64,000 nt of DNA from an uncultured Oscillospiraceae bacterium. Its GTDB lineage: Bacteria > Bacillota > Clostridia > Oscillospirales > Ruminococcaceae. Numbering within the stretch: position 1 is the first letter of the stretch; each line of letters begins with the position of its first letter. Positions 25,697 to 34,553 of the stretch are shown here, piece by piece. A program made the position numbers and the translations under genes. Location: NCBI GenBank assembly GCA_949295465.1, contig CASFKY010000009.1, positions 61,012-125,011 of the forward strand, in the 5' to 3' direction. Under the pieces are notes generated by a model, which saw only the letters and a program-made list of their open reading frames with translations, was not told the origin of the DNA and did no database searches.

Positions 25697-26544
25697 CTGC
25701 GCTCACCTGCCTTTCCCAGGCTCTGTTCCCGCTTGTAGCGGCGGCTGTCCAGCGCGTTGGAGATGAGAATGATGGCCAGGATCACCAGGAAGATGATGGT
25801 GGACAGCGCATTGATCTCGGGGCTGACCTTTTTGCGGGTCATGCTGTAGATGGCGATGGGCAGAGTTTGCAGGGTGCCGCAGTTGAAGTAGGAGATGATA
25901 AAGTCATCGATGGAATAGGTCAGGCAGATGAGGAAGGCTGACAGGATGGCGGGGGTCAGCTCCGGCAATACCACCTTGAAAAAGGCCTGCCGGGGAGTGC
26001 AGCCCAGATCCAGCGCCGCCTCATAGATCCGGCTGTCCATCTGGCGCAGCTTGGGGCTCACGTTGAAGATCACATAGGGCAGATTGAAGGTGATGTGGGC
26101 GATGAGCAGGGTGGGCAGCCCGAAGAAGGCGTCCGGCAGCGCCTCAAAGCGGGAGGCACAGTTCTGCAAAAACACAAACAGCAGCATCAGGCTGACGCCG
26201 GTGATGATCTCCGGGTTGACCACCGGCATATAGCTGATGTTGTTGATGAGCAGCTGGCTTTTGCGGCCCATGGCGCTGATGCCCACCGTGGCCATGGTGC
26301 CCACCACGGTGGCCACCACCGCCGAGACCAAGGCCACCACCAGGCTGAGGGCCAGGGCCGACAGGATCATCCGATTGGTGAAGAGGCTGCGGTACCAGTC
26401 CAGCGTAAAGCCGGTGAAGACGGTGCGGCTCTTGCTCTCGTTGAAGCTGAACACCGCCAGCACCAGGATGGGCAGATACATGACACAGAAGATCAGCACC
26501 ACATAGGTGCGCTGCAACAGGCGAAGATGACGGCTTTTCATCAC
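25693..26544 (-). CDS. potC: Polyamine ABC transporter permease
   Basis: A 283-residue inner-membrane permease with six predicted helices and the EAA loop YEAALDLGCTPRQAFFKVVLPELTP split around residue 185, which docks to the ATPase. It overlaps potB by four bases at the start and potD by four at the stop, so the set is translationally coupled. With PotB it forms the channel of a spermidine/putrescine importer. Confidence 0.94.
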   Translation of the reverse strand: MMKSRHLRLLQRTYVVLIFCVMYLPILVLAVFSFNESKSRTVFTGFTLDWYRSLFTNRMILSALALSLVVALVSAVVATVVGTMATVGISAMGRKSQLLINNISYMPVVNPEIITGVSLMLLFVFLQNCASRFEALPDAFFGLPTLLIAHITFNLPYVIFNVSPKLRQMDSRIYEAALDLGCTPRQAFFKVVLPELTPAILSAFLICLTYSIDDFIISYFNCGTLQTLPIAIYSMTRKKVSPEINALSTIIFLVILAIILISNALDSRRYKREQSLGKAGERR

Positions 26545-27353
26545 ATCACCCCTTCCATTTCCTGCTCGTCAAAGCTGGAGGTGAAGCTCATGCAGAGCAG
26601 CACGATCACCATCAGCACCAGGCTCATGGCGCTGCCCATGTTGAAGTTGTAGCTGTTGCCCAAAAATTGCAGCTCGATCAGGTCGCCGATGAGCAGGTTG
26701 GCTCCGCCGCCCAGCATCCGGCTGATGATGAAGGTGGAGACGCTGGGCACAAAGACCATGGTGATGCCGGTGGCAATGCCCGGGCCGGAGAGGGGCAGCA
26801 GCACCCGGGTGAAGGTGCCCAGGGTGGAGGCCCCCAAATCCTGGGCGGCCTCGATGATGCTGTCGTCAATCTTGGTCATGGCGGTGTACAGAGGCAGGAT
26901 CATGTAGGGCAGGTAGTTGTACACCATGCCCAGCACCACCGCCCCGGCGGTGTTGATCATACGGAAGGGTCCCAGACCGAAAAAGCCCAGCACCGTGTTG
27001 ATGATGCCGTTGTTTTCCAACAGGCTCATCCAGGCGTAGGTGCGCAGCAGAAAGTTCATCCACATGGGCAGCATCACCAGCATCAGCATGATGTGCTGCT
27101 TGGAGGCCCGCAGCCGGGAGAGGAAATACCCCACCGGGAAGGCCAGCACCAGGCAGATGGCCGTGGCCTCGGCGGCCAGCAGCAGGCTGCGGGCAAACAC
27201 GCTGGAATACCGGCCGATGGCCATGATGTTGGCCAGGGTGAAGCTGCCCGAAGCGTCGGTAAAGGCGTAGTAGGCCACGATGAGCAGCGGGGCCACAATG
27301 AAGATGACCATCCACACCAGATAGGGCGAGGCGGCCGCCTTGCTTTTGATCAT
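26541..27353 (-). CDS. potB: Polyamine ABC transporter permease
   Basis: A 270-residue permease with six predicted helices and the EAA-type loop IEAAQDLGASTLGTFTRVLL (about 165-185). It follows potA after three bases and overlaps potC by four. It pairs with PotC as the heterodimeric membrane part of the importer. Confidence 0.94.
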   Translation of the reverse strand: MIKSKAAASPYLVWMVIFIVAPLLIVAYYAFTDASGSFTLANIMAIGRYSSVFARSLLLAAEATAICLVLAFPVGYFLSRLRASKQHIMLMLVMLPMWMNFLLRTYAWMSLLENNGIINTVLGFFGLGPFRMINTAGAVVLGMVYNYLPYMILPLYTAMTKIDDSIIEAAQDLGASTLGTFTRVLLPLSGPGIATGITMVFVPSVSTFIISRMLGGGANLLIGDLIELQFLGNSYNFNMGSAMSLVLMVIVLLCMSFTSSFDEQEMEGVM

Positions 27354-27356
27354 TCC

Positions 27357-28403
27357 TCACTCCTCCATTCTGGCCATGATGTGGATCTCGTCCGGGCCGA
27401 TGTTCATGCCGATGGCCTCCCCCTGGCGGCAGGCCTGGGTGGAGTGGATGAGCCACTCCTTGCCGTCGCAGTCCACATGCATCTCAAAGTGGACCCCCTT
27501 GAAGATCACGTCCTCCACCACGCCGGTGAGCATCCCCTGCCCCGCCGGCACCACCTTGATGTCCTCGGGGCGGATGACCACCTGCACCGGCTGATTGCGG
27601 GCAAAGCCTTTGTCTACACAGGCGAACTCCCGGCCGGAGAACTCGGCCCGGTAATCGGCCAGCATCACCCCGTCCAGGATGTTGGAGGCCCCGATAAAAT
27701 CGGCCACAAAGGCGTTCTGGGGCTCGTTGTAGATATCCTCGGGGCTGCCGATCTGCTGGATGCGGCCCTGATTCATGACCACCACCGTGTCGGACATGGT
27801 GAGGGCCTCCTCCTGGTCGTGGGTCACATAGATAAAGGTGATGTCCATCTCCCGCTGAAGCCGTTTGAGCTCCAGCTGCATCTCCTTGCGCAGTTTCAGG
27901 TCCAAAGCGCCCAGGGGCTCGTCCAGCAAGAGCACCCGGGGCTGGTTCACCAGCCCCCGGGCAATGGCCACCCGCTGCTGCTGGCCGCCGGACATCTGGG
28001 TCACGGCCCGGCGCTCAAAGCCCTTGAGGCCCACCACCTCCAGCATCTCCAGCACCCGGCGGCGGATCTCCTTTTCGTCCAGCTTTTTCAGCCGCAGCCC
28101 GAAGGCCACGTTTTCAAACACGTTCAGATGGGGGAACAGGGCGTATTTCTGGAACACCGTGTTCACCTGACGGCGATAGGGAGGAAGATCGGTGATGTCC
28201 TTGCCGTCGAACAGCACTACCCCGCTCTTGGGCTCCACAAAGCCGCCCACCACCCGCAGCGTGGTGGTTTTGCCGCAGCCGGAAGGGCCCAGAAAGGTCA
28301 CAAAGCCCTTGTCCGGGATGTCCAGCGAGAGCTTGTCCAGCACCTTTTCCCCGTCGTACTCCACCACAATGTCTTTCAGGGAGACGATCACGTTCTGCTC
28401 CAT
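27357..28403 (-). CDS. potA: Polyamine ABC transporter ATP-binding protein
   Basis: A 348-residue ATPase that drives the PotBC channel. Walker A is GPSGCGKT (about 37-44), the signature MSGGQQQR (about 137-144), Walker B VLLLDEP (about 157-163), and the H-loop THD. The C-terminal part (about 240-348) is a TOBE-type regulatory domain. The start at 28403 follows a perfect AGGAGG; a start nine codons earlier is inside the ribosome site region. It is the first gene of potABCD-thioesterase. The leader contains a strong hairpin directly after the promoter. Confidence 0.95.
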   Translation of the reverse strand: MEQNVIVSLKDIVVEYDGEKVLDKLSLDIPDKGFVTFLGPSGCGKTTTLRVVGGFVEPKSGVVLFDGKDITDLPPYRRQVNTVFQKYALFPHLNVFENVAFGLRLKKLDEKEIRRRVLEMLEVVGLKGFERRAVTQMSGGQQQRVAIARGLVNQPRVLLLDEPLGALDLKLRKEMQLELKRLQREMDITFIYVTHDQEEALTMSDTVVVMNQGRIQQIGSPEDIYNEPQNAFVADFIGASNILDGVMLADYRAEFSGREFACVDKGFARNQPVQVVIRPEDIKVVPAGQGMLTGVVEDVIFKGVHFEMHVDCDGKEWLIHSTQACRQGEAIGMNIGPDEIHIMARMEE

Positions 28404-28423
28404 CTCGTTCCTCCTCTTTTTGG

Positions 28424-28478
28424 CTCTCAAAAGGCCGTTTGCCCGCCCCGCCCGGCGTCAAACGGCCTTTTTTGAGAG
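28424..28478 (-). terminator. Long hairpin in the potA leader (terminator or attenuator)
   Basis: CTCTCAAAAGGCCGTTTG and CAAACGGCCTTTT(TT)GAGAG form a stem of about 18 pairs. It lies 72 bases past the VWA-protein stop and could end that operon. It also lies immediately downstream of the potA promoter, so new pot transcripts would begin with it. Only four T follow the GC part of the stem on the minus strand. Confidence 0.7.
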
Positions 28479-28489
28479 ATTTCGATACC

Positions 28490-28518
28490 ACTATATAGCC
28501 CCCCGGCCCCCTTGTCAA
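28490..28518 (-). promoter_or_regulatory. Sigma-A promoter of the pot operon
   Basis: On the minus strand a perfect TTGACA (28513-28518) and TATAGT (28490-28495) are 17 bases apart. Transcription should start near 28483, at the foot of the leader hairpin. Confidence 0.75.
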
Positions 28519-28550
28519 CCATCTTTTTCCCCTGCCCGGGGAGAGGGGGC

Positions 28551-29729
28551 TCAGCGGGAGGCCACCAGTTTTTTCAGAGCCTTTTCCAGATTTTTCACCG
28601 TGAGGGTGTACATGTCAAACTCGTGGCGGATGGCGTCATAGGTCTGGCTGATGCCCCAATAGGAATCCCCGGTGCCCGGGTTGAGCCAGACCACATGGGA
28701 GAAATGCTCCCGGATGGTGAGCAGCCAGTCCATGCCGCTCTTGCGCTTTGCGTACTGGCCGCCCCACAGCTCATAGGGGGCCATCTCCGCGTCTCCCACA
28801 AAGATCACCTTGTAATCCCGGCCCAGTGTGTTCAGCACGCTCTCGGTGGTGACCCACTTGGTGGGGTTGCAGGTGGGCTCGGTGTACAGGTGGCTGTAGA
28901 CGCAGTTGTGGAAATAGTAGATCTTCAGGTCCTTGAAATGGTTGGATTTGCGCACTGCCTGAAACAGCGCCGTGCACAGCCCGGAATAATAGTCCATGCT
29001 GCCGCCCGAATCCATCAGCATCAGCACCTTGACGGTGTTGACGCGGGGCCGCTCATACACCAGGGTGAGAGTGCCGCCGTTGTCACAGGTGGCATCCACC
29101 GTGGCGTCCGGGTTCAGCTCGGTTTTGGGGGCGTCGGTCTTGGCGGAATACTGGCGCAGCCGCCGCAGCGCCACCTGGAACTGGCGGGTGTCCAGCACCG
29201 TGTCCCCGGTGAAATCCCGGAACCGGCGCTCTCCCGCCACCCGGAACGCCCGGTGGTGGATGCTCTGGCCCCCCACCCGGATGCCGGTGGGGCTGTTGCC
29301 CGCATTGCCGAAGGTGGACATGCCCCCGGTGCCCACCCAGTAGCTGCCCCCGTTGTGCTGCTCGTGCTGCTCTTTGAGCCGCTGGGCCAGCATCTCCTCG
29401 ATCTGCTCAGGGGTGAGCAGGCTGTTGAGCTGGGCGATCTCCTCGTCGTAGTTGCCGGGGGTGGAGGCGGGCTTGTTGAGCCATTCCATCAGCTGAGGCG
29501 GGATCTCCTCTGAGGCCTCGGCGATGGTGCGGAAATACCGCACAAAGGCCGAGTCAAACTTGTCGTAATCGGCCTCGCTCTTGATGAGCACCGCCCGGCA
29601 CAGCTCATAAAAGCGAGTGAAGCTGGCCCCCGCCAGCCCCTTGTCCAGCGCCTCACAGAGGGTGAGCCACTCCTGCAGGGACACCGCCAGCCCCTGGCTG
29701 CGCAAATAGTAAAAGAACTCTGTAAACAT
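28551..29729 (-). CDS. VWA domain-containing protein (CoxE-like)
   Basis: A 392-residue cytoplasmic protein. The N-terminal half (about 1-200) is helical, and the C-terminal part is a von Willebrand A domain with the metal-site motif LMDSGGSM (about 232-239). It lies 32 bases after a MoxR ATPase gene, the standard pairing for MoxR-VWA chaperone systems that insert metals or remodel protein complexes. In CO dehydrogenase clusters the homologous CoxD-CoxE pair matures the molybdenum site. A molybdenum hydroxylase operon lies just upstream here, so a similar role is possible but unproven. Confidence 0.85.
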   Translation of the reverse strand: MFTEFFYYLRSQGLAVSLQEWLTLCEALDKGLAGASFTRFYELCRAVLIKSEADYDKFDSAFVRYFRTIAEASEEIPPQLMEWLNKPASTPGNYDEEIAQLNSLLTPEQIEEMLAQRLKEQHEQHNGGSYWVGTGGMSTFGNAGNSPTGIRVGGQSIHHRAFRVAGERRFRDFTGDTVLDTRQFQVALRRLRQYSAKTDAPKTELNPDATVDATCDNGGTLTLVYERPRVNTVKVLMLMDSGGSMDYYSGLCTALFQAVRKSNHFKDLKIYYFHNCVYSHLYTEPTCNPTKWVTTESVLNTLGRDYKVIFVGDAEMAPYELWGGQYAKRKSGMDWLLTIREHFSHVVWLNPGTGDSYWGISQTYDAIRHEFDMYTLTVKNLEKALKKLVASR

Positions 29730-29761
29730 CGGCTTTTTCCTTTATCTTCTGCCCGGTCCCC

Positions 29762-30589
29762 TCAGAACCGGCGCCGCGCCTTGGCCTTTTCCAGGTTTTC
29801 CAGGTCCTCATTCTTTTTCAGCAGCACGCCCGCAAAGGGAATGTCCCGCTGGATCTTTTCCATAGGGATGCCGCTGAAGGTGAGGGCCCGGATCCAGTCG
29901 ATGAGCTCGCTGGTGCTGGGCTTTTTTTGCAGGCTGGGCAGGCTGCGCACCCAGTAAAAAGCCGCGATGGCCTGGTCCAGCAGGTGCTGCTCCAGGTTGG
30001 GGTAGTGCACCCCGATGATCTTCCGCATGAGGGGTTCATCCGGGAAAGAAATGTAGTGGAAGATGCACCGGCGCAGGAAAGCGTCCGGCAATTCTTTTTC
30101 CGCATTGGAAGTGATGAGGATCACCGGCCGGTGCTTGGCCTTGACGGTGCGGCCGGTCTGGGGGATGGTGAACTCCATCTGGTCCAGCTCCCACAGCAGG
30201 TCGTTGGGGAACTCCAGATCGGCCTTGTCGATCTCGTCGATGAGCAGCACCGCCCGCTCCTCACTCTCGAAGGCCTCGCCCACCTGGCCCAGGTGGACAT
30301 ACTTTTCGATGTCGTCCACCCCTTCGCCGCCGAACTGGCTGTCGTACAGCCGCTGCACCACATCGTACACATACAGCCCGTCCTGGGCCTTGGTGGTGGA
30401 TTTGATGTTCCAGATATACAGGGGCGCGTTCAGGGACGAGGCAATGGACCGGGCCAGCATGGTCTTGCCGGTGCCGGGCTCGCCCTTGAGCAGCAGGGGC
30501 TTTTGCAGGGTCATTGCGATGTTCACGGCGCTGAGCAGTTCCTCCGAGGCCACATAGTCCTGGCTGCCAGCAAAGGTTTTTGCTTCCAT
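29762..30589 (-). CDS. MoxR family AAA+ ATPase (CoxD-like)
   Basis: A 275-residue AAA+ ATPase. Walker A is GEPGTGKT (about 36-43), Walker B VLLIDEIDKAD (about 113-123), and sensor 1 lies in ITSNAEKELP (about 154-163), followed by the arginine-finger region DAFLRRC. MoxR ATPases act with VWA partners as chaperones for cofactor insertion. An AGAGAGGAAAG ribosome site precedes the ATG. A perfect -10 lies at 30621-30626, and a terminator separates it from crcB. The two genes therefore appear to be their own unit. Confidence 0.9.
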   Translation of the reverse strand: MEAKTFAGSQDYVASEELLSAVNIAMTLQKPLLLKGEPGTGKTMLARSIASSLNAPLYIWNIKSTTKAQDGLYVYDVVQRLYDSQFGGEGVDDIEKYVHLGQVGEAFESEERAVLLIDEIDKADLEFPNDLLWELDQMEFTIPQTGRTVKAKHRPVILITSNAEKELPDAFLRRCIFHYISFPDEPLMRKIIGVHYPNLEQHLLDQAIAAFYWVRSLPSLQKKPSTSELIDWIRALTFSGIPMEKIQRDIPFAGVLLKKNEDLENLEKAKARRRF

Positions 30590-30620
30590 AATTCTTTCCT
30601 CTCTGTATTATTTATGTCTT

Positions 30621-30626
30621 ATTATA
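30621..30626 (-). promoter_or_regulatory. Likely -10 element for the MoxR-VWA unit
   Basis: A perfect TATAAT on the minus strand about 32 bases before the MoxR start. No convincing -35 is seen 16-18 bases upstream. Confidence 0.35.
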
Positions 30627-30659
30627 CTTTTTGTGCCTGGAATTTTGGCTTTTGAGACG

Positions 30660-30690
30660 CAAAAAGGCTGTGCCGAATACCGGCACAGCC
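30660..30690 (-). terminator. Terminator after crcB
   Basis: GGCTGTGCCG and CGGCACAGCC form a ten-pair stem with a five-base loop; five T follow on the minus strand. Confidence 0.85.
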
Positions 30691-30829
30691 CCACAAAATC
30701 TTCTGCGGTTTTCGCCAGATCTCTCTCTGTCCCCCGCTTTTCCGGTGGGGCTTCGCCGCCTTTGGCGCCCTACAGAATCTATTATAAAAGGTCCGGCATC
30801 GGATGGCAACCACTTCTGCGCCAGGGCAC

Positions 30830-31207
30830 TCAGGCGCTGCCCATCCTGCGGGCCAATGCCTGGCCCAGGGCCACTCCCGCCAGGCACCCCGCCACGCTGA
30901 GCAGGATGTACAGCCCTGCCGGGCCGGGCTTGCCCTTTTGCAGCAGGGTCAGGCTCTCCAGCGAAAAGGTGGAAAAGGTGGTGAAGCCGCCGCAGACGCC
31001 GGTCTTCCAGAAAAGCAGCCTTCCCTGGCTCCAGCCCGCCTGACCGGCCAGGCCCACCACCAGCCCGATGAGCAGCGCCCCCAGCAGGTTGGTAAAAAGG
31101 GTCAGCACCGGGAAATTCCCCTTGGCGGGCAGCAGGCTCAGCCCGTAGCGGGCCGAAGCCCCGAGGGCTCCCCCCAGGGCCACAAAGATCAGATTTTCGG
31201 CTCTCAT
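30830..31207 (-). CDS. crcB: Fluoride channel CrcB/Fluc
   Basis: A 125-residue membrane protein with four predicted helices. The family motifs GGALGASARYGLS (about 9-21), TLFTNLLGALLIG (about 33-45) and GGFTTFSTFSLE (about 70-81) are present. CrcB exports fluoride as a dual-topology dimer. A single gene, as here, fits a homodimer. The start at 31207 overlaps the mocA stop by four bases, so it is translationally coupled to the molybdenum-hydroxylase operon; a longer frame to 31291 is only antisense coding noise. No fluoride riboswitch is visible. The 139 bases to the terminator hold nothing recognised. Confidence 0.9.
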   Translation of the reverse strand: MRAENLIFVALGGALGASARYGLSLLPAKGNFPVLTLFTNLLGALLIGLVVGLAGQAGWSQGRLLFWKTGVCGGFTTFSTFSLESLTLLQKGKPGPAGLYILLSVAGCLAGVALGQALARRMGSA

Positions 31208-31794
31208 CGGTTTTGTTCCTCCGTGTTCAGATCTTCTGGCCGGTCCACGTCCCAGAGTTCCCCTGCGCTCTCGGCAGGGATGCGCAGACACCGGCCCCCG
31301 CAGCCCTCCAGCACCTTCCGGCCGCCCTCATCGCCCTCCAGTTCCATCAGCTGCCCCCGCAGAGAGGCCGAAAAGAGGGTGGGGCTGCCGGGGTGGTCCC
31401 CCAGCCAGAGGGTGGCGGCCAGGGCGCCCCGGTCCGCGGCCTCCAGCAGCCGGGCCACCGTCCGCCCCGAGAGGCCGGGCTGGTCCGCCACCGCAAAGAG
31501 GTAATAATCTTCTTCCCGGGCGGGCAGGCTCTCCAGCGCCGCCCGGATGGTGAAGGAAAGGCCTTCCCCGCTGCGGGGGCTCTCCACCGCAAGGCAGCCC
31601 CTGGCCCGGGCCTCAGCCAGAATTTCGGGCCAGCGGGAGACCACCACCGCCCGGCAGTCCTCGCGGCCGACCGTGGCCTCCTCCAGGGCTGAGAGCCCCC
31701 AGACAAAGAGGGGCCGCCCCTGCCAGAGGGCCAGCAGCTTGTTGGAACCAAAGCGGCGGGCAGAGCCCGCCGCCAGATAGATCAGGTAATTCAT
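31204..31794 (-). CDS. mocA: Molybdenum cofactor cytidylyltransferase, MocA family
   Basis: A 196-residue nucleotidyltransferase with the N-terminal signature LAAGSARRFGSNKLL (about 7-21). It also carries a central AVADQPGL, where Asp binds metal, and a terminal DVDRPEDL. MocA links CTP to molybdopterin to give the cytosine dinucleotide form used by xanthine-dehydrogenase-type enzymes. It overlaps the end of xdhA by four bases, which supports the assignment over related MobA or glycan enzymes. Its stop overlaps the crcB start. Confidence 0.86.
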   Translation of the reverse strand: MNYLIYLAAGSARRFGSNKLLALWQGRPLFVWGLSALEEATVGREDCRAVVVSRWPEILAEARARGCLAVESPRSGEGLSFTIRAALESLPAREEDYYLFAVADQPGLSGRTVARLLEAADRGALAATLWLGDHPGSPTLFSASLRGQLMELEGDEGGRKVLEGCGGRCLRIPAESAGELWDVDRPEDLNTEEQNR

Positions 31795-34085
31795 TTTTCT
31801 TCCATGCCCATCAGGATCTTCTCCGGGGTGATGGGCAGCCGCCGGTGCCACACGCCGGTGGCCCGGTAGATGGCGTGGGCCAGGGCCGGGGCCGGGGTGT
31901 TGATGACGATCTCCCCGATGGATTTGGCCCCAAAGGGGCCGGTCTTTTCATAGCTGGACTCAAACTCAACCCGCAGCCTGCCCATATCCAGCCGGGTGGG
32001 GATCTTGTACTGCATGAAGGAGTCCTCCAGGATTTTCCCCTGGGGGGTATAGGTTACGCCCTCATAGAGGGCCATGCCGATGCCCTGCACCAGGCCGCCC
32101 TCGGTCTGCACCCGGGCCAGGTTGGGATTGATGGGGGTGCCGCAGTCCACCACGGCCACATAGTTCAGCGGGCGCACCGAGCCGGTCTCCCTGTCCAGCT
32201 CAATCTCCACCATACCCACCATGAAGGGGGGCGGCGAAATGGGCGAGGAGTGGGAGCAGGTGGCCTGCAAGGCCAGCCCGTTGCCGCACATGGACCGATC
32301 GGCGATCTGGGCCAGGCTCACCTCGCCCTTGCCGTCCAGCCGGCGCACGGCCCGGCCGGCGAACTCCACTTGCTCAGGCTGGCAGCCCAGCATCCCGGCG
32401 GCCAGGGCACAGATCTTTTCTTTCAGCTCCAGGCAGGCCTTTTCCACCGCCTTGCCGGTGACATAGGTGGTGGAGGAGGCGTAGGAGCCGGAATCATAGG
32501 GGGAGGCGTCGGTGTCCGCGCCGAACACCGCCACATCTTCCAAACGGCAGTCCATGCACTCGGCCACCATCTGGGCCAGGATGGTATCACAGCCGGTACC
32601 CATGTCGGCGGCGCCGATGGTCAGGTTGTAGAAGCCGTCGTCGCTGAGCTTGACGGTGGCAGAACCCACGTCCACCCCGGAAATGCCGGAGCCCTGCATG
32701 GCCATGGCCACGCCGGCCGCCCGCACCTTGCCGTCGCCCATCTCCCGCACCGGGAATTTTTTCTCCCAGTCAAACAACTGGGCGCACCGATCCATACACC
32801 GGTCCAGAGCGCAGGCCCCGGCCACCTCATTGTAATAGGCGGGCATGGTCTGGCCCTCCCGCACCATATTTTTTTTGCGCAGTTCCACCGGGTCCATCTC
32901 CAGCCGGGCCGCCAGCTCGTTCACCGCCGACTCCACCGCAAAGATGCCCTGGGTGGCCCCGTAGCCCCGGTATGCGCCGGCGGCCTGCACGTTGGTGTAC
33001 ACCACGTCATAACTGAATCGATAAGCCTCGAGCCCGCCGGTGTACAGGGGAATGGACTTGTGGCCGGAGAGCCCCACCGTGGTGGGCCCATGCTCCCCGT
33101 AGGCGCCGGTGTTGGAGAGGGTGTACACATCCAGCGCCCGGATGGAGCCGTCCCGCATGGCGCCCAGCCGCACCCGCACCTCCATCTCATGGCGGGGGGA
33201 GCCGGCAGTCTGGCACTCCTGCCGGGTATAGATCATCTTGGCGGGGCGGCCGGTCTTCCAGGTGACCAAGGCCGGGTACACCTCGGCCACCACCGTCTGC
33301 TTGGCCCCGAAGCCGCCGCCGATGCGGGGCTTTTCCACATGGATGCGGGAGCGGGGGATGTCCAGGGCGTTGGCCAGGATCCGCCGCAGATGAAAAACGA
33401 TCTGGGTGGAGCTGACCACATGGAGCCGCCCGTAGGGGTCCATCTCGGTATAGGTGCGGAAGGTCTCCATCATGGCCTGCTGGCAGGCCTGGGTGCGGTA
33501 GGTGTGTTCCACCACCTCGTCGCAGCCGGCCAGCACCGCCTCCACATCCCCGTCGCCGCTGGTCTCACTGGCACAGAGATTGCGCTTGTTGTCGGACCCC
33601 ACCGGGCAGAGGCTGCGCCAGTTCTCCTCCGGGTGGACCAGGATGGGGTTGTCCTTGGCGGTGTGCATGTCCAACACCGGCTCCAGCACCTGATAGCGCA
33701 CCTTCACCAGCTTGATGGCCTTGTTCACCGCCGCCTCGCTCTCTCCTGCCAGGATGGCCACCGCGTCCCCCACAAAGCGCACCCGCTTGTCCAGGATGAG
33801 ACGGTCATAGGGGGAGGGCTCGGGCGCGGTCTGCCCCGCCATGGTAAACCGCTTCTGGGGCACATCCCGGTAGGTGTACACCGCCACCATTCCCGGCACC
33901 TTCAGGGCCACCGAGGCGTCGATCTCCTCAATGAGGGCGTGGGCGTAGGGGCTGCGCAGCACCTTCACCACCAGACAGTCCCGGGGGGTCACGTCGTCCA
34001 GATAGGCGGGCTTGCCCAGCAACAGGGCCATGGCGTCCTTTTTGCGCAGAGGCTGGCCCACGGTCTTGAAATTCTTATTCTCCAC
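31791..34085 (-). CDS. xdhA: Xanthine-dehydrogenase family, molybdenum-binding subunit
   Basis: A 764-residue catalytic subunit of a molybdenum hydroxylase. The two aldehyde oxidase/xanthine dehydrogenase domains are clear: the small domain to about 130, then the large cofactor domain with RIGGGFGAKQ (about 240-249), GAYRGYGATQGIFA (about 342-355) and the terminal GAKSIGEIV (about 710), whose Glu is the catalytic base. The GTG start at 34085 lies 11 bases inside xdhC and follows GGGAGGGG; no in-frame TGA suggests selenocysteine. Substrates may be xanthine, hypoxanthine or another N-heterocycle; the nearby NCS2 permease favours a purine. It works with the FAD and 2Fe-2S subunits encoded upstream. 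Confidence 0.93.
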   Translation of the reverse strand: MENKNFKTVGQPLRKKDAMALLLGKPAYLDDVTPRDCLVVKVLRSPYAHALIEEIDASVALKVPGMVAVYTYRDVPQKRFTMAGQTAPEPSPYDRLILDKRVRFVGDAVAILAGESEAAVNKAIKLVKVRYQVLEPVLDMHTAKDNPILVHPEENWRSLCPVGSDNKRNLCASETSGDGDVEAVLAGCDEVVEHTYRTQACQQAMMETFRTYTEMDPYGRLHVVSSTQIVFHLRRILANALDIPRSRIHVEKPRIGGGFGAKQTVVAEVYPALVTWKTGRPAKMIYTRQECQTAGSPRHEMEVRVRLGAMRDGSIRALDVYTLSNTGAYGEHGPTTVGLSGHKSIPLYTGGLEAYRFSYDVVYTNVQAAGAYRGYGATQGIFAVESAVNELAARLEMDPVELRKKNMVREGQTMPAYYNEVAGACALDRCMDRCAQLFDWEKKFPVREMGDGKVRAAGVAMAMQGSGISGVDVGSATVKLSDDGFYNLTIGAADMGTGCDTILAQMVAECMDCRLEDVAVFGADTDASPYDSGSYASSTTYVTGKAVEKACLELKEKICALAAGMLGCQPEQVEFAGRAVRRLDGKGEVSLAQIADRSMCGNGLALQATCSHSSPISPPPFMVGMVEIELDRETGSVRPLNYVAVVDCGTPINPNLARVQTEGGLVQGIGMALYEGVTYTPQGKILEDSFMQYKIPTRLDMGRLRVEFESSYEKTGPFGAKSIGEIVINTPAPALAHAIYRATGVWHRRLPITPEKILMGMEEK

Positions 34086-34551
34086 AGTCGGCCCCTCCCC
34101 TCTTTTTCCAGTCCAGATAGGCCCGGATGCCCCGCAGCTGCCCCTCGTAGCCGGAGCAGCGGCAGAGATTGCCTGCCAGGAAGGCCCGGATCTCATCGTC
34201 GGTGGGGTCCGGGTTTTGGCGCAGAAGGGCGATGGTGTTCATCACAAAGCCCGGGTTGCAAAAACCGCACTGCTCAGCCCCCTGGTCGGCGATGAAGCCC
34301 ACAAACTCCTCCGCCTCGCTCTGCAGCCCCTCCAAGGTTTGCACCTGGTGGCCCGCCGCCCGGGCCGCCAGCACCCCGCAGGAGAGCACCGGCTTTTCGT
34401 CCAGAAAAACCGTGCACAGCCCGCAGTTGGAGGTCTCACAGCCCCGCTTGACACTGAGGCAGCCCTGCTGGCGCAAAAAGTCCAGCAGCAGGGTGTCGGG
34501 GGCGATCTGCGCCCGGATGTTTTTTCCGTTCAATGTGAGGGTGATCTCCAT
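34075..34551 (-). CDS. xdhC: Xanthine-dehydrogenase family, 2Fe-2S subunit
   Basis: A 158-residue electron-transfer subunit with two [2Fe-2S] clusters. The N-terminal ferredoxin-like domain has C-x4-C-x2-C in GCETSNCGLC (about 38-47) with a further Cys at about 59. The C-terminal four-helix domain has CGFC (about 96-99) and CRC (about 131-133). It passes electrons from the molybdenum centre to the FAD subunit. It lies two bases after xdhB and overlaps xdhA. Confidence 0.95.
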   Translation of the reverse strand: MEITLTLNGKNIRAQIAPDTLLLDFLRQQGCLSVKRGCETSNCGLCTVFLDEKPVLSCGVLAARAAGHQVQTLEGLQSEAEEFVGFIADQGAEQCGFCNPGFVMNTIALLRQNPDPTDDEIRAFLAGNLCRCSGYEGQLRGIRAYLDWKKRGGADCGE

Positions 34552-34553
34552 CC

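Noticed and set aside
26667-28475. A 602-codon plus-strand frame across potB and potA
   Set aside because: Antisense shadow; the ABC motifs on the minus strand are complete.
31208-31300. Fluoride riboswitch before crcB
   Set aside because: The region is mocA coding sequence and lacks the conserved fluoride pseudoknot elements.
31791-34085. Selenocysteine-containing molybdenum hydroxylase
   Set aside because: No in-frame TGA interrupts the subunit, and no SECIS-like hairpin is needed to explain the frame.
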